A DNA stretch of 64,000 bases from Torymus aiolomorphi (GCA_036365515.1 CM070874.1:210980297-211044296); one strand, 5' to 3'. Counted from the first letter of the stretch, positions 21,346-32,001 are shown. Program-made: numbers and translations. Notes: generated from the sequence alone by a model not told the origin.

Positions 21346-21905
21346 CATTTAAGGAATAAGAGAAAGGGAATAATGAATAAGAGGGAATAAGAGGGAATAA
21401 GGTGGACATAATGGGCTTTAAGGGAGACTCTACATCGTGTGCCGCGTGAGCCGTGAGCCGTGCGCTCTGTAAAAAAATCGTTGTTCGACATCTATTGATC
21501 TGCATAAATCATGGATAATGGAAACAGACCTATACTTCAACAGTCTTTATTCATTATCCATGATTTATGCAGATCAATAGATGTCGAAAACGATTTTTTT
21601 ACAGAGCGCACGGCTCACGGCTCACGCGGCACACGATGTAGAGTCTCCTTTAGGGCCTTTGCACGCAAAAGGAATAGCGATATGGAAATAAGAAATAGCA
21701 TGAATAGGTTGAAAATATATCTATATACATGAGGAATAAGAAAGTGATTCCTCTTATTCTTCATATATATAGATATAATTTCAATGCTATTGCTTATGGC
21801 CCGGGCACGCAAAAAGAATAAGTGGAATAAGGGGGAATAATTAAGGAATAAGAGGAAACAACGAGGAATAAGGATCACTTACTCCTCGTTGTTCCCTACT
21901 CTTAT
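21346..21905. repeat. Cluster of three fold-backs sharing GGAATAAG
   Basis: Hairpin 1: arms 21413-21520 and 21551-21660, near perfect, with a GC-rich middle (CGCGTGAGCCGTGAGCCGTG). Hairpin 2: arms about 21690-21740 and 21755-21800 (ATCTATATACATGAGGAATAAG and its complement). Hairpin 3: arms about 21843-21870 and 21876-21903 (AACAACGAGGAATAAG and its complement). Simple GGAATAAG/GAGGGAATAA repeats flank them. They look like related fold-back elements or one complex element. Confidence 0.75.
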
Positions 21906-22898
21906 AAACAGGCATGTTATCCCTTTCCTCGACGTTTTCTCTCGATTTTTGTAGAATTACAAGTAACTAAAATTTTGAATCGGTATTTATTAGTACAAAA
22001 TCGATTATTTTAGTGCAGAACTATCCCCTGTATCTATCTCATCGGTTTAGTTCAGTAGATAAACTGATATGATCGGAGCATTACGAAATTATTTCATAAA
22101 TGTATTCGATAAATGCAAGGTTGCTATTCTCGATTAGTACTGTACCCAATAGTGTTTCTAATAAATAGACATAATAGAAGTAGTTGCACTAAATCAATGA
22201 GTTGTTTGGAGCATCTGTTGGATGGCCTTTTTCATTGATTTAGTCTAGACAATCACCCAAAATAAGTCAATCACCTAAAATGTAGCTCCTAAGTAGCGCC
22301 GATCAACGTTTTCTCTCGATTTTCGGAGAATTACAAATAACTAAAATTTTTAAGCAGTATTTACTAGTACGGCCCTCTATCCCTCTCGCTTTCCTCATTT
22401 CCTCGTCTCCTCTTTTCTCCGATTTCTCTGCCCACTCTCTCCCTCTTTCTCTGATTCTATCCACATTTAAGAGCTTTAATCTAATATTAACTTTTAAAAA
22501 AAAGTATAATTTAGCGAGTATAAGTATATCGATCTGTTTCTCTCCCTCTCCCACTCTCTTAACCATCCTCTCTCCTTTCCCTTCTCTCTCCCTCTATCCT
22601 TCTATCTCTCTTCCCCCACTCTCTCCCTCTTTCTCTTTTTCTAGTTCTAAAAAAGTTTCTAAATTTGAGAGAAAAGTTAATTTAGATAAAATTTAAAAAT
22701 AGAACAACATACGTACATCAAAGACAGGAAAGTTATGAAATCTATTAACAAATGTCCGAGTACTTGTGTGTGTATGTGTATGATAAAAACCAGTTAAATT
22801 TTTCTTAATTAATATCTGTTTGAACATATGAAATTTCAATCATAATTTTTCAACTACAATTTCCTAATACCTATAATTAGACTATTTTCTTGTAATGC
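21906..22898. other. Non-coding stretch with a 65-bp direct repeat and CT-rich tracts
   Basis: Two diverged 65-base direct repeats at 21932-21996 and 22306-22370 begin ACGTTTTCTCTCGATTTT and end TAGTAC. CT-rich microsatellite-like tracts occupy 22375-22455 and 22535-22640. No gene supported. Confidence 0.6.
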
Positions 22899-23281
22899 TT
22901 AAGGGGAGGCCGAAGTCCCGTCAGTTAGTTTTTCAAAGTTTTCTTTTTGAATAATTAACCGATTGGGCTGAAATTTTGGGAAAATACTTCAAATTTATAT
23001 GCGAAGCGCGCTCAAGTCTTAAAATTCAAAAAAATTATGATCTTTCAATTTCGTAATTCACAGGTTATGTTACCCGCGCAAGTTTTTCAAGGTTTTCTCG
23101 GCAATTAATTGATTGTGTGAGTTGCGATTTTGAGAAATAATTAAACATTAATATCGAAAGCGCGCTCAAGTCTCCAAAATCCAAAAAGATAAAAATCTTT
23201 TAATTTATATAATAAAAACGCGTTTTACTAATTACAGCGCCACCCTCCATTTAAAATACATTGACTCCGGCGTCCCCTTAA
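22899..23281. mobile_element. TTAA-type MITE, 383 bp
   Basis: Flanked by TTAA at both ends, with terminal inverted repeats GGGGAGGCCGAAGTC and the complement of GGGGACGCCGGAGTC. Inside are two direct copies of a block containing AAGCGCGCTCAAGTCT (near 23003 and 23158). No transposase. TTAA targeting is typical of piggyBac-type elements; the family assignment is inference. The split copy at 10973/19762 belongs to the same family. Confidence 0.75.
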
Positions 23282-23649
23282 ACGTTTATTGTATTATTAT
23301 TTATATGTCAAATAACGTTAACCCCTTACTGTAAATTTCCTAATTTACTACTACTTTATTACCATAATCTTTTGTTTTACCATTTCTACACAATAATTTA
23401 ATAACTATAGGAAAAGAATTTCGTAAAACGAGAAATATTCATATACCTATACAGAATTGCTTCCAGTCTATTTTTATGGTATATAAATAGATTTGGCAGT
23501 TTCATTTCAAATAATTAACAAATAACTATATAACAACCACTCTGCACTTTTTCTATAATTATAAAAATAATTAATAATTTTTGCTAAATACGCATACTTG
23601 CCGGGTGCGTTGTTTTGTAGTCTAAGCTGACTAAGGTAATAATAGTGAT
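23282..23649. other. AT-rich spacer
   Basis: No gene seen. Near 23596 it carries TACTTGCCGGGTGCGTTGTT, which resembles the inner boundary sequence of the neighbouring inverted repeat at 24373 and 26785. Confidence 0.45.
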
Positions 23650-24850
23650 AAAATAACACTTTTTAAAAAAGTAAAACTTTGGTGAGTATAAGTGTATTTC
23701 TAATCTCTCTCCCTCTCTCACTTTCTCCCTATCTCTCTCTCCCTTCCTCTCTCTCCCTCCCTCTCTCTCTCCTCCTCTCTCTTTCTCGCCCTCTTTCTCT
23801 TCATCTCTCTCTTTCTCCCCCTCTCACTCCCAAAAGAATATCATAGTTTAAAACAAACACATGAAAGAAGTGGAATCAATTATTATTTTATATAGACAAG
23901 TACATCTTTGTGACATAGAAATATGGAATTATTTTTATAACAAAAAATCGTAAGTACTACTAAAAATAAACTCATGAAACTGGTGGAATCAATTAAGTGT
24001 AGGCAAGTCAATTATTATAATAAAGAGAATTTTTAAAATAAAATTTGTTTAATATATATTTACTATTAAAATTTGTATAAAAAATAATTACGTCTAACAA
24101 AAAATATTACAAAAATACTAACATAATAACTGTAATTGAAACACAAAAAGTTAAAAAATTTTTGCGTAAACATTTTTGAAGTATAGATCATAGAAGTCAC
24201 CACCCTCTAAAATAGTTTAACCATGAGCTGTTATACATCATAAATTTATGTAAGTTTTTCTTACACAAGTCAATCTACCTATTATCTGCAAATATGAATT
24301 TTAATTAAAGATCTTTTTAAACTGTTAATGTAATTTTTTAAATTTTAGGAAATTTTCTTTTAAAGACAGAAGATACTTGCCGGACGCATCGTTTTGTAGT
24401 TCAAGGTGCGTAGGACGGGAATCGCAACCTTCTATGTATTTAGTTATTGATCACTTAGTATGTAAATAATTAAAATAAAATGGTAATAACAGTTCAAGAA
24501 AATAAGTATATTTCGATATTTGACCAGAGCAAAACTTACACAAAACTTGTTCGTTATATAATGTTAGGAACAAGCATACGTAATATATAGATGTACATAC
24601 GCAATGTAAAAAAAAAATATTATTATCTTACTATAGAATTAATAATAATTTAATTTGTATAATGAATTTATATAATGAAGATATTACAATGAAATTATAA
24701 TGAAATTATAATTATAGACTTATAAAGATTGATATAAAATTTTTGTGAAATTAGTAGATATAATTGATAGATATAATATAATTGAAAAGTTTTTATAAAA
24801 TATAATATATAATTCTTTTTGTGTAGTGTGGCACCCTCCATTGTTTATTG

Positions 24851-25183
24851 ATTAAATATAGGTAGGAATAATGGATCCTTTGAGGGCCAATGTCCAAGGT
24901 GAAAATGAATTTCAGTCCATTTTTTCTTTTACGACGTTTCGCCAAACGATTTTCTGGCCTCTTCAGGCAAACTTTTTTACATCAGTTATTTATCTGTTAC
25001 AACAGGATAATCTATTGACAAAGTTGGTTGAAGCTATGTTTGCTCCATCAGCTGATGTAAAAAACTTTGCCTGAAGGCCAGAAAATCATCTGGCAAAACG
25101 TCGAAAAGAAAAAATGGACTGAAATCGATTTTCCCCTTGGACATTGGCCCTCAAAGGATCCATTATTTCTACCTATATTTAAT
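24851..25183. mobile_element. 333-bp palindromic element with hammerhead-like motifs
   Basis: Outer ends ATTAAATATAGGTAG and CTACCTATATTTAAT pair, and pairing continues inward (GGATCCTTTGAGGGCCAATG and its complement) to ACATCAG/CTGATGT, with a loop at about 24985-25050. Each arm holds a CTGAAG...GGCCAG...CTGGC...AAAC segment: 24936-24968 (- strand) and 25069-25101 (+ strand). Both are discussed in the findings. Confidence 0.7.
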
Positions 25184-26718
25184 CTATATGGGAGCGTCCA
25201 CCAGAAACGGGCCACCGAGCGCGCGCGGTGCCTTTTTTCGCGTAAAAGGCGCTCTGTTTAACTCACTCATAATCGTATGCTGCGTCTTTGAAAAAAAAAC
25301 CGAGGACCTATATCGATAGATTTTTTTCTGCTCTTTCCAATTGCGCCATTGTTTTTATTACGAAACGCGTTCTTCTGGACGAAAACTCGAGTTGAATATT
25401 GAAAGCCATTTTTCTCAAAGTATATCATGTTTTTTTTCAAAATAAACTACACCATTGGAAAGTACAACTCTTAAGCTTTAAAACCCTATCTTGGAGAAGT
25501 TGGAGAAATAAAGGGTTTAAAAGTAACAACATGACAAAGACAGCGCTGAGAGTCCGCGCGAGCCCCTCGCGCCCGTGCATACGGCACGTTTAAGTGCACG
25601 CTCTATTCAATTCGCTAATAATCGTGTACCAAGTCTCTGAAAAAAGAACTAAGGACATATATCGATAGATTTTTTCCTGCTCTTTCCAACGGTGCTATTA
25701 TTTTTATTCCGAAATGCTTCATTCTAGTTGAAAATTCCATTTGAATGTTTAAACTCAATTTTTTCAATAAAATATCAGTCTTTTCTTCAAACTGAATTAT
25801 ATTCTTCAAAAGTACAAGTCTTAAACTATAAAATATTATATTTTTAAGTTGAAACATGAAAAGTTAAAAAATAGTAAGATCAAAAAGACAGCGGCTGCCC
25901 GAACTTTTTACGCTATGCTCAAGGGTGGATTAATACACGCGATGTGCTATTTCGCCCTTTCTTTTTTGTAAATATAAAATATTTTGTAACTTACAATTTT
26001 GTGGATATAGTTGTAACAGTTAGTATAATATTACAATGAACTTTGTTCATTTATATAACAAAATTTGAAAAACATAATATATTAAACATAAAAATACCCA
26101 TGAACGCACTGAAAGCAGTGAAGCAGATATTTAAAATAACCTTATAGATTGTTTAATCTGGCATAACAATATTACCTTTCGGAAGCATTTCGGAATAAAA
26201 ATAATAGCACCATTGGAAAGGGCAGGAAAAAATCTATCGATATATGTCCTTAGTTCTTTTTTCAGAGACTTGGTACACGATTATTAGCGAATTGAATAGA
26301 GCGTGCACTTAAACGTGCCGTATGCACGGGCGCGAGGGGCTCGCGCGGACTCTCAGCGCTGTCTTTTTCATGTTGTTACTTTTAAACCCTTTATTTCTCC
26401 AACTTCTCCAAGATAGGGTTTTGAAGCTTAAGAGTTGTACTTTCCAATGGTGTAGTTTATTTTGAAAAAGAAAACATGATATACTTTGAGAAAAATGGCT
26501 TTCAATATTCAACTCGAGTTTTCATCCGGAAGAAAGCGTTTCGCAATAAAAACAATAGCACCATTGGAAAGAGCAGGAAAAATTCTATCGATATAGGTCC
26601 TTGGTTTTTTTTCCAAGACGCAGCATACGATTATGAACGAGTTAAACAGAGCGCCTTTTACGCGAAAAAAGGCACCGCGCGCGCTCGGTGGCCCGTTTCT
26701 GCTGGACGCTCCCATATA
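25184..26718. repeat. Inner inverted repeat, arms of about 535 bp
   Basis: Arms 25184-25718 and 26182-26718 are highly similar inverted copies, starting GGGAGCGTCCA and its complement. Within each arm, two related sub-blocks occur: ATCGATAGATTTTT...GCTCTTTCCAA is seen twice (near 25312 and 25664). The loop 25719-26181 is AT-rich. Reading frames in both arms mirror each other and are not genes. Confidence 0.75.
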
Positions 26719-27499
26719 TAAATCTTATTCCAAAAAATAATGATATAAAAATAAATATTTGATAGATTACCTAAATACTACAAAACGATGCGTCCGGCAA
26801 GTATCTTCTGTCTTTAAAAGAAATTTTCACAAAATTTAAAAAATTCCATTAACAGTTTAAGAAGATGTTTAATTAAAATTCATATTTGCAAATAATAGGT
26901 AGATTGACTTGTGTAAGAAAAACTTACGTGAATTTATGATGTATAACAGCTCATGGTTAAACTATTGTAGAGGGTGGTGACTTCTATGATCTATACTTCG
27001 AAAATGTTTACGCAAAAATTTTTTAACTTTTTGTATTTCAATTACGGTTATTATGTTAGTATTTTTGTAATATTTTTTATTAGACGTAATTATTTTTTAT
27101 ACAAATTTTTATAGTAAATATATATTAAACAAATTTTATTTTAAGAATTCTCTTTATTATAATAATTAACTTGCCTGCACTTAATTGATTCCACCAGTTT
27201 CATGAGTTTATTTTTAGTAGTACTTACGATTTTTTGTTATAAAAATAATTCCATATATCTATGTCACAAAAATGTACTTGTCTATATAAAATAATAATTG
27301 ATTTCACTTCTTTCATGTGTTTGTTTTAAACTATGATATTCTTTTGGGGGAAAGAGGGGGAGAAAGAGAGAGATGGAGAGAAAGAGGGAGAGAAAAAGAG
27401 AGGAGGAGTGAGAGAGGGAGGGAGAGAGAGAGAGGGGGAGAGACATTACAAATACACTTATACTCGCCAAAGTTTTACTTTTTTTAAAAGTGTTATTTT

Positions 27500-28267
27500 A
27501 GGGAGATTCCACAAGTTTCTAAGAGCTTCAATAATAATTACAAAGTTTTATAACGGTAAAGAATGATGATACCATATTTCACAGATTTAATTTTCGTGTG
27601 GGTACATAATGATAATTGCATCGTCTGAGGCTGCTGTATTTGCAAAAAAAAATGTAATAACACTTTCATTGTATCAAGAAATCCCTTTTGGTATTTATAA
27701 TAATAGTATATATACTCTTCTTTTTATAGACAAATTAATTTATTGTATAGAACCGGTAAGTAGTAGGGGCAGCGCGGCTACTACGCCAGCGCGGCTACTA
27801 CGCTAGCGCGGCTACTACACCACCTACCGACAGAGCAGACTTACCGACCGAGTAGCGATATAATAATCGTGTGATGGTAAAAATGGCTCTGAGAGTGTGT
27901 ACGTCACTTATCGACCAAGCAAAGAATTACAAATTGATTAGTGATATGTTAACACTGTGATGTTAAAAATGTTTTGTAACAGTGCGATTTTACCATCACG
28001 TTAATGACTCAGTAGCATGGCCAGACTATGGTACACCCATGGCTATAGTAAGAGCGTATAGTAGACCGATATATCCTAAAGACACGGCCTGTGTCCCATC
28101 GTGCAGGGAGCATAGGGCATATGCATGCGTCATTATGTTTAATTTCAATCGTATGGGGCATGGGGCATGAGACATTCATGAGCAAGGATGTGGGGGTGAA
28201 ATAAATAATACGATGATTTTTTTTTTTTCATTCATTCATTTATTATCTTTTATAAGTTTATAATAAT
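27500..28267. other. Non-coding stretch with a short tandem repeat
   Basis: No gene supported. A 17-bp unit AGCGCGGCTACTACGCC is repeated three times at 27771-27820. The remainder is moderately AT-rich. Confidence 0.55.
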
Positions 28268-28363
28268 CTATTGAAATCTTTTATAATTATGTTTCTCGGG
28301 AAAGGAAGATGTATTAGAAGAAAATTTATTAATAAAACTCTTCCACTGTGACTCAAAGCTTAC
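28268..28363 (-). pseudogene. Second, diverged copy of a small Polinton gene's 3' end
   Basis: The - strand encodes E-S-Q-W-K-S-F-I-N-K-F-S-S-N-T followed 12 residues later by N-Y-K-R-F-Q and a stop. It matches the C-terminus of the small ORF at 30983-31153 at most positions. It has no start codon or upstream part. It marks either a partial duplication or the edge of another Polinton copy. Confidence 0.6.
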
Positions 28364-29461
28364 CTTGCGGCGAGATTGGTGACGTCACGATTTTTTATCT
28401 CATCAAGTGTATTTCGGCTGTAGCATGCTGAACTATCGCATCTCTTCTTTGTTCCGATATTCGTATAGAAGCCTTATCGCTATTAATTCTAAGAACTTCA
28501 AAGTATTTCTATTGTGTTCTCCTTATCCACGCTTTTTCGCCTCAGTTACACAATTAAAAAATTTTTAAATTATTAATAAAAATTTACAACGTCATTGGAC
28601 TCGTAAGAGGTGTTCTCGCAAGAGATGTTATTAATAAACTTACACTAAATACCAATAATATTTTCATTTTAGATAATTATATCTATTTTAATAGTCTTAA
28701 ATATCGATATAAAGTTCCATTGAGAAGTTGATTTGACTCATATTTTGAGGTTAAATGTATGTTTTTCGCTTTTAAACTTTTTTTCCATAAATTAGAGGCA
28801 TCCAATGATACTTTTGCAAGAAAATAAATCTTCATAAGATATTTGTCTTTCTATTACATAAATTATCAAAAATATCTTAGCGTTAATTTCTTTCTTAGAC
28901 GCAAATCAACACAACGAAATCGTGATTTCCCATAAGAGCCCATGTTAAAAAGTGAAAAATTAAAACATTTATTTCTTGACTTTTAGGTAGCCTAGCCTTC
29001 TAAAAATTTATATGAGAACTTTTCATGTAAAAGTTAACCAATGTGCGAAATTTCAGAATTGTCTTAGCGTTATTTCTGTTTACCATAGAACTCCCTTAAC
29101 GCAAGCTATAGAGTGTAAGAATAAAAAATTCGATTATTGTTCCTATACACCGCGCGTTATAAGCGACCACTTCGTGCACGCGTGTGTTCTCTAGAGCATT
29201 CGTCATCAAATGCTTTTTGATGGCACGGGTCTTATCTTTAAGTAAGACATATGAATGAAATTTAATATTTTGTAGGCGCAATTTGTTATAAGCTACTTAA
29301 TACTTTAATTTACATATGAGATATGAGGAAAGAAATATAAAAACGGTAATATTCAGTATAAGAAATGTTTATTAAACATAATTTTTACATGTATTTGCAT
29401 TATAATTTTACATTCATTAAACTGCAGCCCATTATTAAACATAATTTTACAAGGAAGTTTT
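28364..29461. other. Non-coding stretch left of the Polinton genes
   Basis: No gene is supported. AT-rich, with a repeated phrase TCTTAGCGTTA near 28876 and 29063. It may contain the Polinton end, but no terminal inverted repeat could be identified because the other end is missing. Confidence 0.4.
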
Positions 29462-30013
29462 TCATATTAAATTAGCATTAAGCGTACATTGAATACAGTC
29501 TCTTCTTAAAGGTGGTACTACACTCTCTGCAGGATTGTGCTCTCGGCAACGTAGATATTTGAGAATTTCTTGATCGCTTTTTAAATCATCAGACAGTTTA
29601 TCCCACGCTTGCTCGATACTGTTTGCTCCAAATGTTGTGAAAAATGCCTTAGGTAGCTGAACAATATCTGTAGGACTCATAAAGGATAAATGTTCTGTGC
29701 GAAAAAATATCTTGAGAGATCTCTCTAGTGATGGAGTATTATCATAATAAAATTTTCTTAGCAACAGTACATTTCGATGTGCACAATTTGCCTTGTAAGC
29801 AAGTCTATGATGTGGATATAGCTGCTTCAACACATCAAACTTGAGTCACTGCAGTGATGGAAAGCGCATATCGCTCATATCATATACGCTAAGGTTGTAT
29901 TGTTCAAGCCACTGCTTTTTCTCAAGGCCCTTCACATAGACGCCACTTGCATCATGTAGACTGCTTCGTATCACATTTTCCAACTCTTCATAGGGCAGCT
30001 CACCTGAACTCTA
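29462..30013 (-). pseudogene. Polinton-associated protein of unknown function, broken
   Basis: One frame of 184 codons has TGA at 29846-29848 and no start codon; a TAG lies immediately upstream. It contains V-Y-V-K-G-L-E-K-K-Q-W-L near its beginning and R-D-C-I-Q-C-T-L-N near its end. I recall similar K-G-x-E-K-x-x-W-L proteins encoded next to Polinton genes but cannot name the activity. It follows the integrase on the same strand, 43 bases downstream. Confidence 0.5.
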
Positions 30014-30055
30014 AGATAAGCCATGATAAGTTTTTGCTATTTATTAATTCAACCT

Positions 30056-30976
30056 TTATAAATCTGATTTGCTTATCCAACTATTGTGTGAGTTATTAAA
30101 CCCTAACCATTTAACATAAATCTTGTTTCCCTTCTTCTTAAGCACCTTCTCCACAAGATAGACATCTGGATATTTAGCTTTGAGCAGTTCTTGTTCATAT
30201 AAACCACCATCGATGGGTTCATTCTGATAGACTTTTAGCTTGTAGGTAACCGGATTAGTAGCCATTACTTGATTTATTGTAAAAATTTCTGTGGACCAAT
30301 TAGCTGTGTAACCCTTCTCAAATAGTTGCTTTATCTTGCTAACCCTTACTGTATTTCCAATCTTAAATTTTGGCTTTTTCACTATTTTAGCCTGTCTAGC
30401 AAACTTCGCAAGTACTTCTGCTTCATTGGCCAATGTTATATCTTTAGGCTTCATACCTATGGTACGATGTTTTCTGTTATTGTACTCCTTTAGCAAATGG
30501 GGCAAGATATCAAGCCAATTATATTTTCCACGCAAGCTGAATTGCATCCACATCTTCTGCTTGAGGGTGCGATTGAAACGCTCATAACTAGATGCTTTGA
30601 GATTACTGTATGTCGAATAGAGATTAATTCCATATCGTTGCATTAGACTTTGAAATTTAGCATTGTAAAATTCTTTGCCTCGCTCGGTCTGTAAATTGGT
30701 TGGTTTGCGTCCCTGCTGCAAAATAGACTCCATTGCTGCTGTGACATCACTGCCAGTCTTTTGCTTTACAGGAACAGCCCATGCATACTTGGAGAATACA
30801 TCGATAATAGTGAGCATATATCTATAGCCATTGTTTTCTCGAGCATAAGGCTACATCTCCACTAGATCAGCTTGCCATGTCTCATCGAAGCCACGTACAA
30901 TAAACTTGCGTCGTCGGTAATTTCGACGTGCAGGTGTATGAAGCTCCTTAACCACTTGCTGCTGCATGTCCTTCAT
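30056..30976 (-). pseudogene. Polinton/Maverick integrase with C-terminal chromodomain
   Basis: The frame spans 307 codons including a TAG at 30851-30853. Retroviral-type integrase core: Asp in W-Q-A-D-L-V-E-M, the I-D-V-F-S-K-Y-A-W strand, then T-E-R-G-K-E-F where the second catalytic Asp is expected (Glu here), and Glu in Y-E-R-F-N-R-T-L-K. A chromodomain-like C-terminus follows (V-Y-L-V-E-K-V-L, Y-V-K-W-L-G-F, S-W-I). This combination is diagnostic of Polintons. The protein would insert element DNA into the genome. The start at 30976 lies 6 bases after the preceding small ORF. The stop and the Glu for Asp change both argue for an inactive copy. Confidence 0.93.
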
Positions 30977-30982
30977 ACTGAA

Positions 30983-31153
30983 TTATTGAAATCTCTTGTA
31001 ATTTTGTCGTTCAGGCAAGGAAAAAGTATTTGAAGAAAATTTATTCATAAAATTTTTCCACTGTGATTCGCTCTTTTGTTTATCTTTTTGACTGTTGTCA
31101 GAAAATTTTGTATATGGTATATTACTGTTTGCAGAACTATTTGATTTATCCAT
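30983..31153 (-). CDS. Small 56-aa Polinton ORF
   Basis: An intact ORF starting M-D-K-S-N-S-S and ending N-Y-K-R-F-Q, Ser/Asn/Lys-rich, just upstream of the integrase on the same strand. A diverged copy of its last 30 residues lies at 28268-28363; conservation at the protein level supports it being a real gene. Function unknown. Confidence 0.55.
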   Translation of the reverse strand: MDKSNSSANSNIPYTKFSDNSQKDKQKSESQWKNFMNKFSSNTFSLPERQNYKRFQ

Positions 31154-31214
31154 TCTCAACGAGTGGTTGAACGATACTGCGATAAATTTATAATTGAAGA
31201 GCTGTTTATAAGAT

Positions 31215-31640
31215 TTACGTATGGTTGTTTGATAATAAATAATTGCGCATATAAGCTTCTTGACTATCTGCTTTCACATCTTCTATACTCTGAATTGATG
31301 ACTGTAATTTTAAGACTTTCGTATCAATTTCATTTTTTTGACCCTCAACAATAACGCCTAAATTATCGAAGACTCCACGTAATTTCGCAGTTACTTCATA
31401 CAAGCTCCTTATTTCTATTTTAATCATACGTTGTAGAGTGTCCAAATTAACAGCATCACCCGGTTGGGTAGGCTCAGCAATGTTACATAACTTCTTGCTG
31501 TCAATGTCGTATTGTCCGTCAGAAGTTACTTTGAAGCCAACACCCGGAGGACCACGACTACCTTCAGCACGCTCGAGATTACGTCCGAATACATCGACAC
31601 TCATGTTGCAACTGACTGCAATACCATCGAGTTCAATCAA
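31215..31640 (-). CDS. Fibre-like Polinton protein (hypothetical)
   Basis: An open frame of about 141 codons begins at a TTG codon read as start. Around residues 30-65 it has R-G-P-P-G-V-G-F-K-V-T-S-D-G-Q-Y-D-I, then K-K-L-C-N-I-A-E-P and G-D-A-V-N-L. This collagen-like turn followed by the 'L.N...P...GDAVNL' pattern is typical of trimeric fibre and tail-fibre stalks. The rest is a probable coiled coil. An attachment-fibre-like structural role is inferred. It overlaps the preceding gene by four bases. Confidence 0.5.
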   Translation of the reverse strand: MIELDGIAVSCNMSVDVFGRNLERAEGSRGPPGVGFKVTSDGQYDIDSKKLCNIAEPTQPGDAVNLDTLQRMIKIEIRSLYEVTAKLRGVFDNLGVIVEGQKNEIDTKVLKLQSSIQSIEDVKADSQEAYMRNYLLSNNHT

Positions 31641-31841
31641 TTTATACTCAAATATATATTATATTTATGTACGAGCACAGGCGTAATAATTTCAGATAGT
31701 CTTTGAATTCGCATCCGAAAACGCTCTCGATCACGTGCTATCTGCTCCCATTCTCCGTGACGTGCAGCTCGACTGGCATAGGGCCACATGCATCACATGA
31801 ATAACTGGTTTAGCATCAAAGTGAACTCTCTTCGAAGACAT
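31637..31841 (-). pseudogene. Small Polinton structural gene, one frameshift
   Basis: It starts M-S-S-K-R-V-H-F-D and, after a frame change near 31785, continues with A-A-R-H-G-E-W-E-Q-I-A-R-D-R-E-R-F and ends S-I-N. The W-E-x-x-A-R-D-R-x-R-F pattern recurs in Polinton small proteins as I recall them. Function not known. One base separates it from the upstream ORF. Confidence 0.5.
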
Positions 31842-31842
31842 C

Positions 31843-31995
31843 TTAATGTATGTAACCTGCTTCTTTGAGTTCTTCAATGATTGAATGAATCTCATTTGTG
31901 TGGTTCTGATTGCCGGCTTCCACTTCAGCCAAGAGTGTGCGAAGGCGATCAACTAATTCATTAGGATCATCCAAGTACACATAATCCATACGCAT
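31843..31995 (-). CDS. Small 50-aa Polinton ORF (D-P-N-E-L-V-D-R-L-R family)
   Basis: An intact ORF starting M-R-M-D-Y-V-Y-L and containing D-D-P-N-E-L-V-D-R-L-R-T-L-L, then G-N-x-x-H-x-N-E-I and E-E-L-K-E-A-G-Y-I. Short proteins of this kind are common next to the Polinton integrase and ATPase genes. Probably a small helical structural or regulatory protein; function unknown. Packed between its neighbours with spacers under 10 bases. Confidence 0.6.
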   Translation of the reverse strand: MRMDYVYLDDPNELVDRLRTLLAEVEAGNQNHTNEIHSIIEELKEAGYIH

Positions 31996-32001
31996 ATCTT
32001 T

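Larger units (their letters stand above)
23650..27499. mobile_element. 3.85-kb inverted-repeat element with CT/GA microsatellite arms
   Basis: The outer arms, 23650-24399 and 26778-27499, are imperfect inverted copies (about 720-750 bases). Each contains a long CT (23700-23830) or GA (27345-27445) tract. A second, inner inverted repeat has arms 25184-25718 and 26182-26718. A third small palindrome lies at 24851-25183, between the left outer and left inner arms, and has no counterpart on the right. No transposase is found. The inner palindrome may be a separate element nested in the outer one. Confidence 0.75.

Noticed and set aside
24871..26721. Mirror-image short ORFs on both strands
   Set aside because: They repeat because the DNA is an inverted repeat. 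No family resemblance.
27333..27566. Glu/Gly/Lys/Arg-rich ORF
   Set aside because: Translation of the GA-rich microsatellite.
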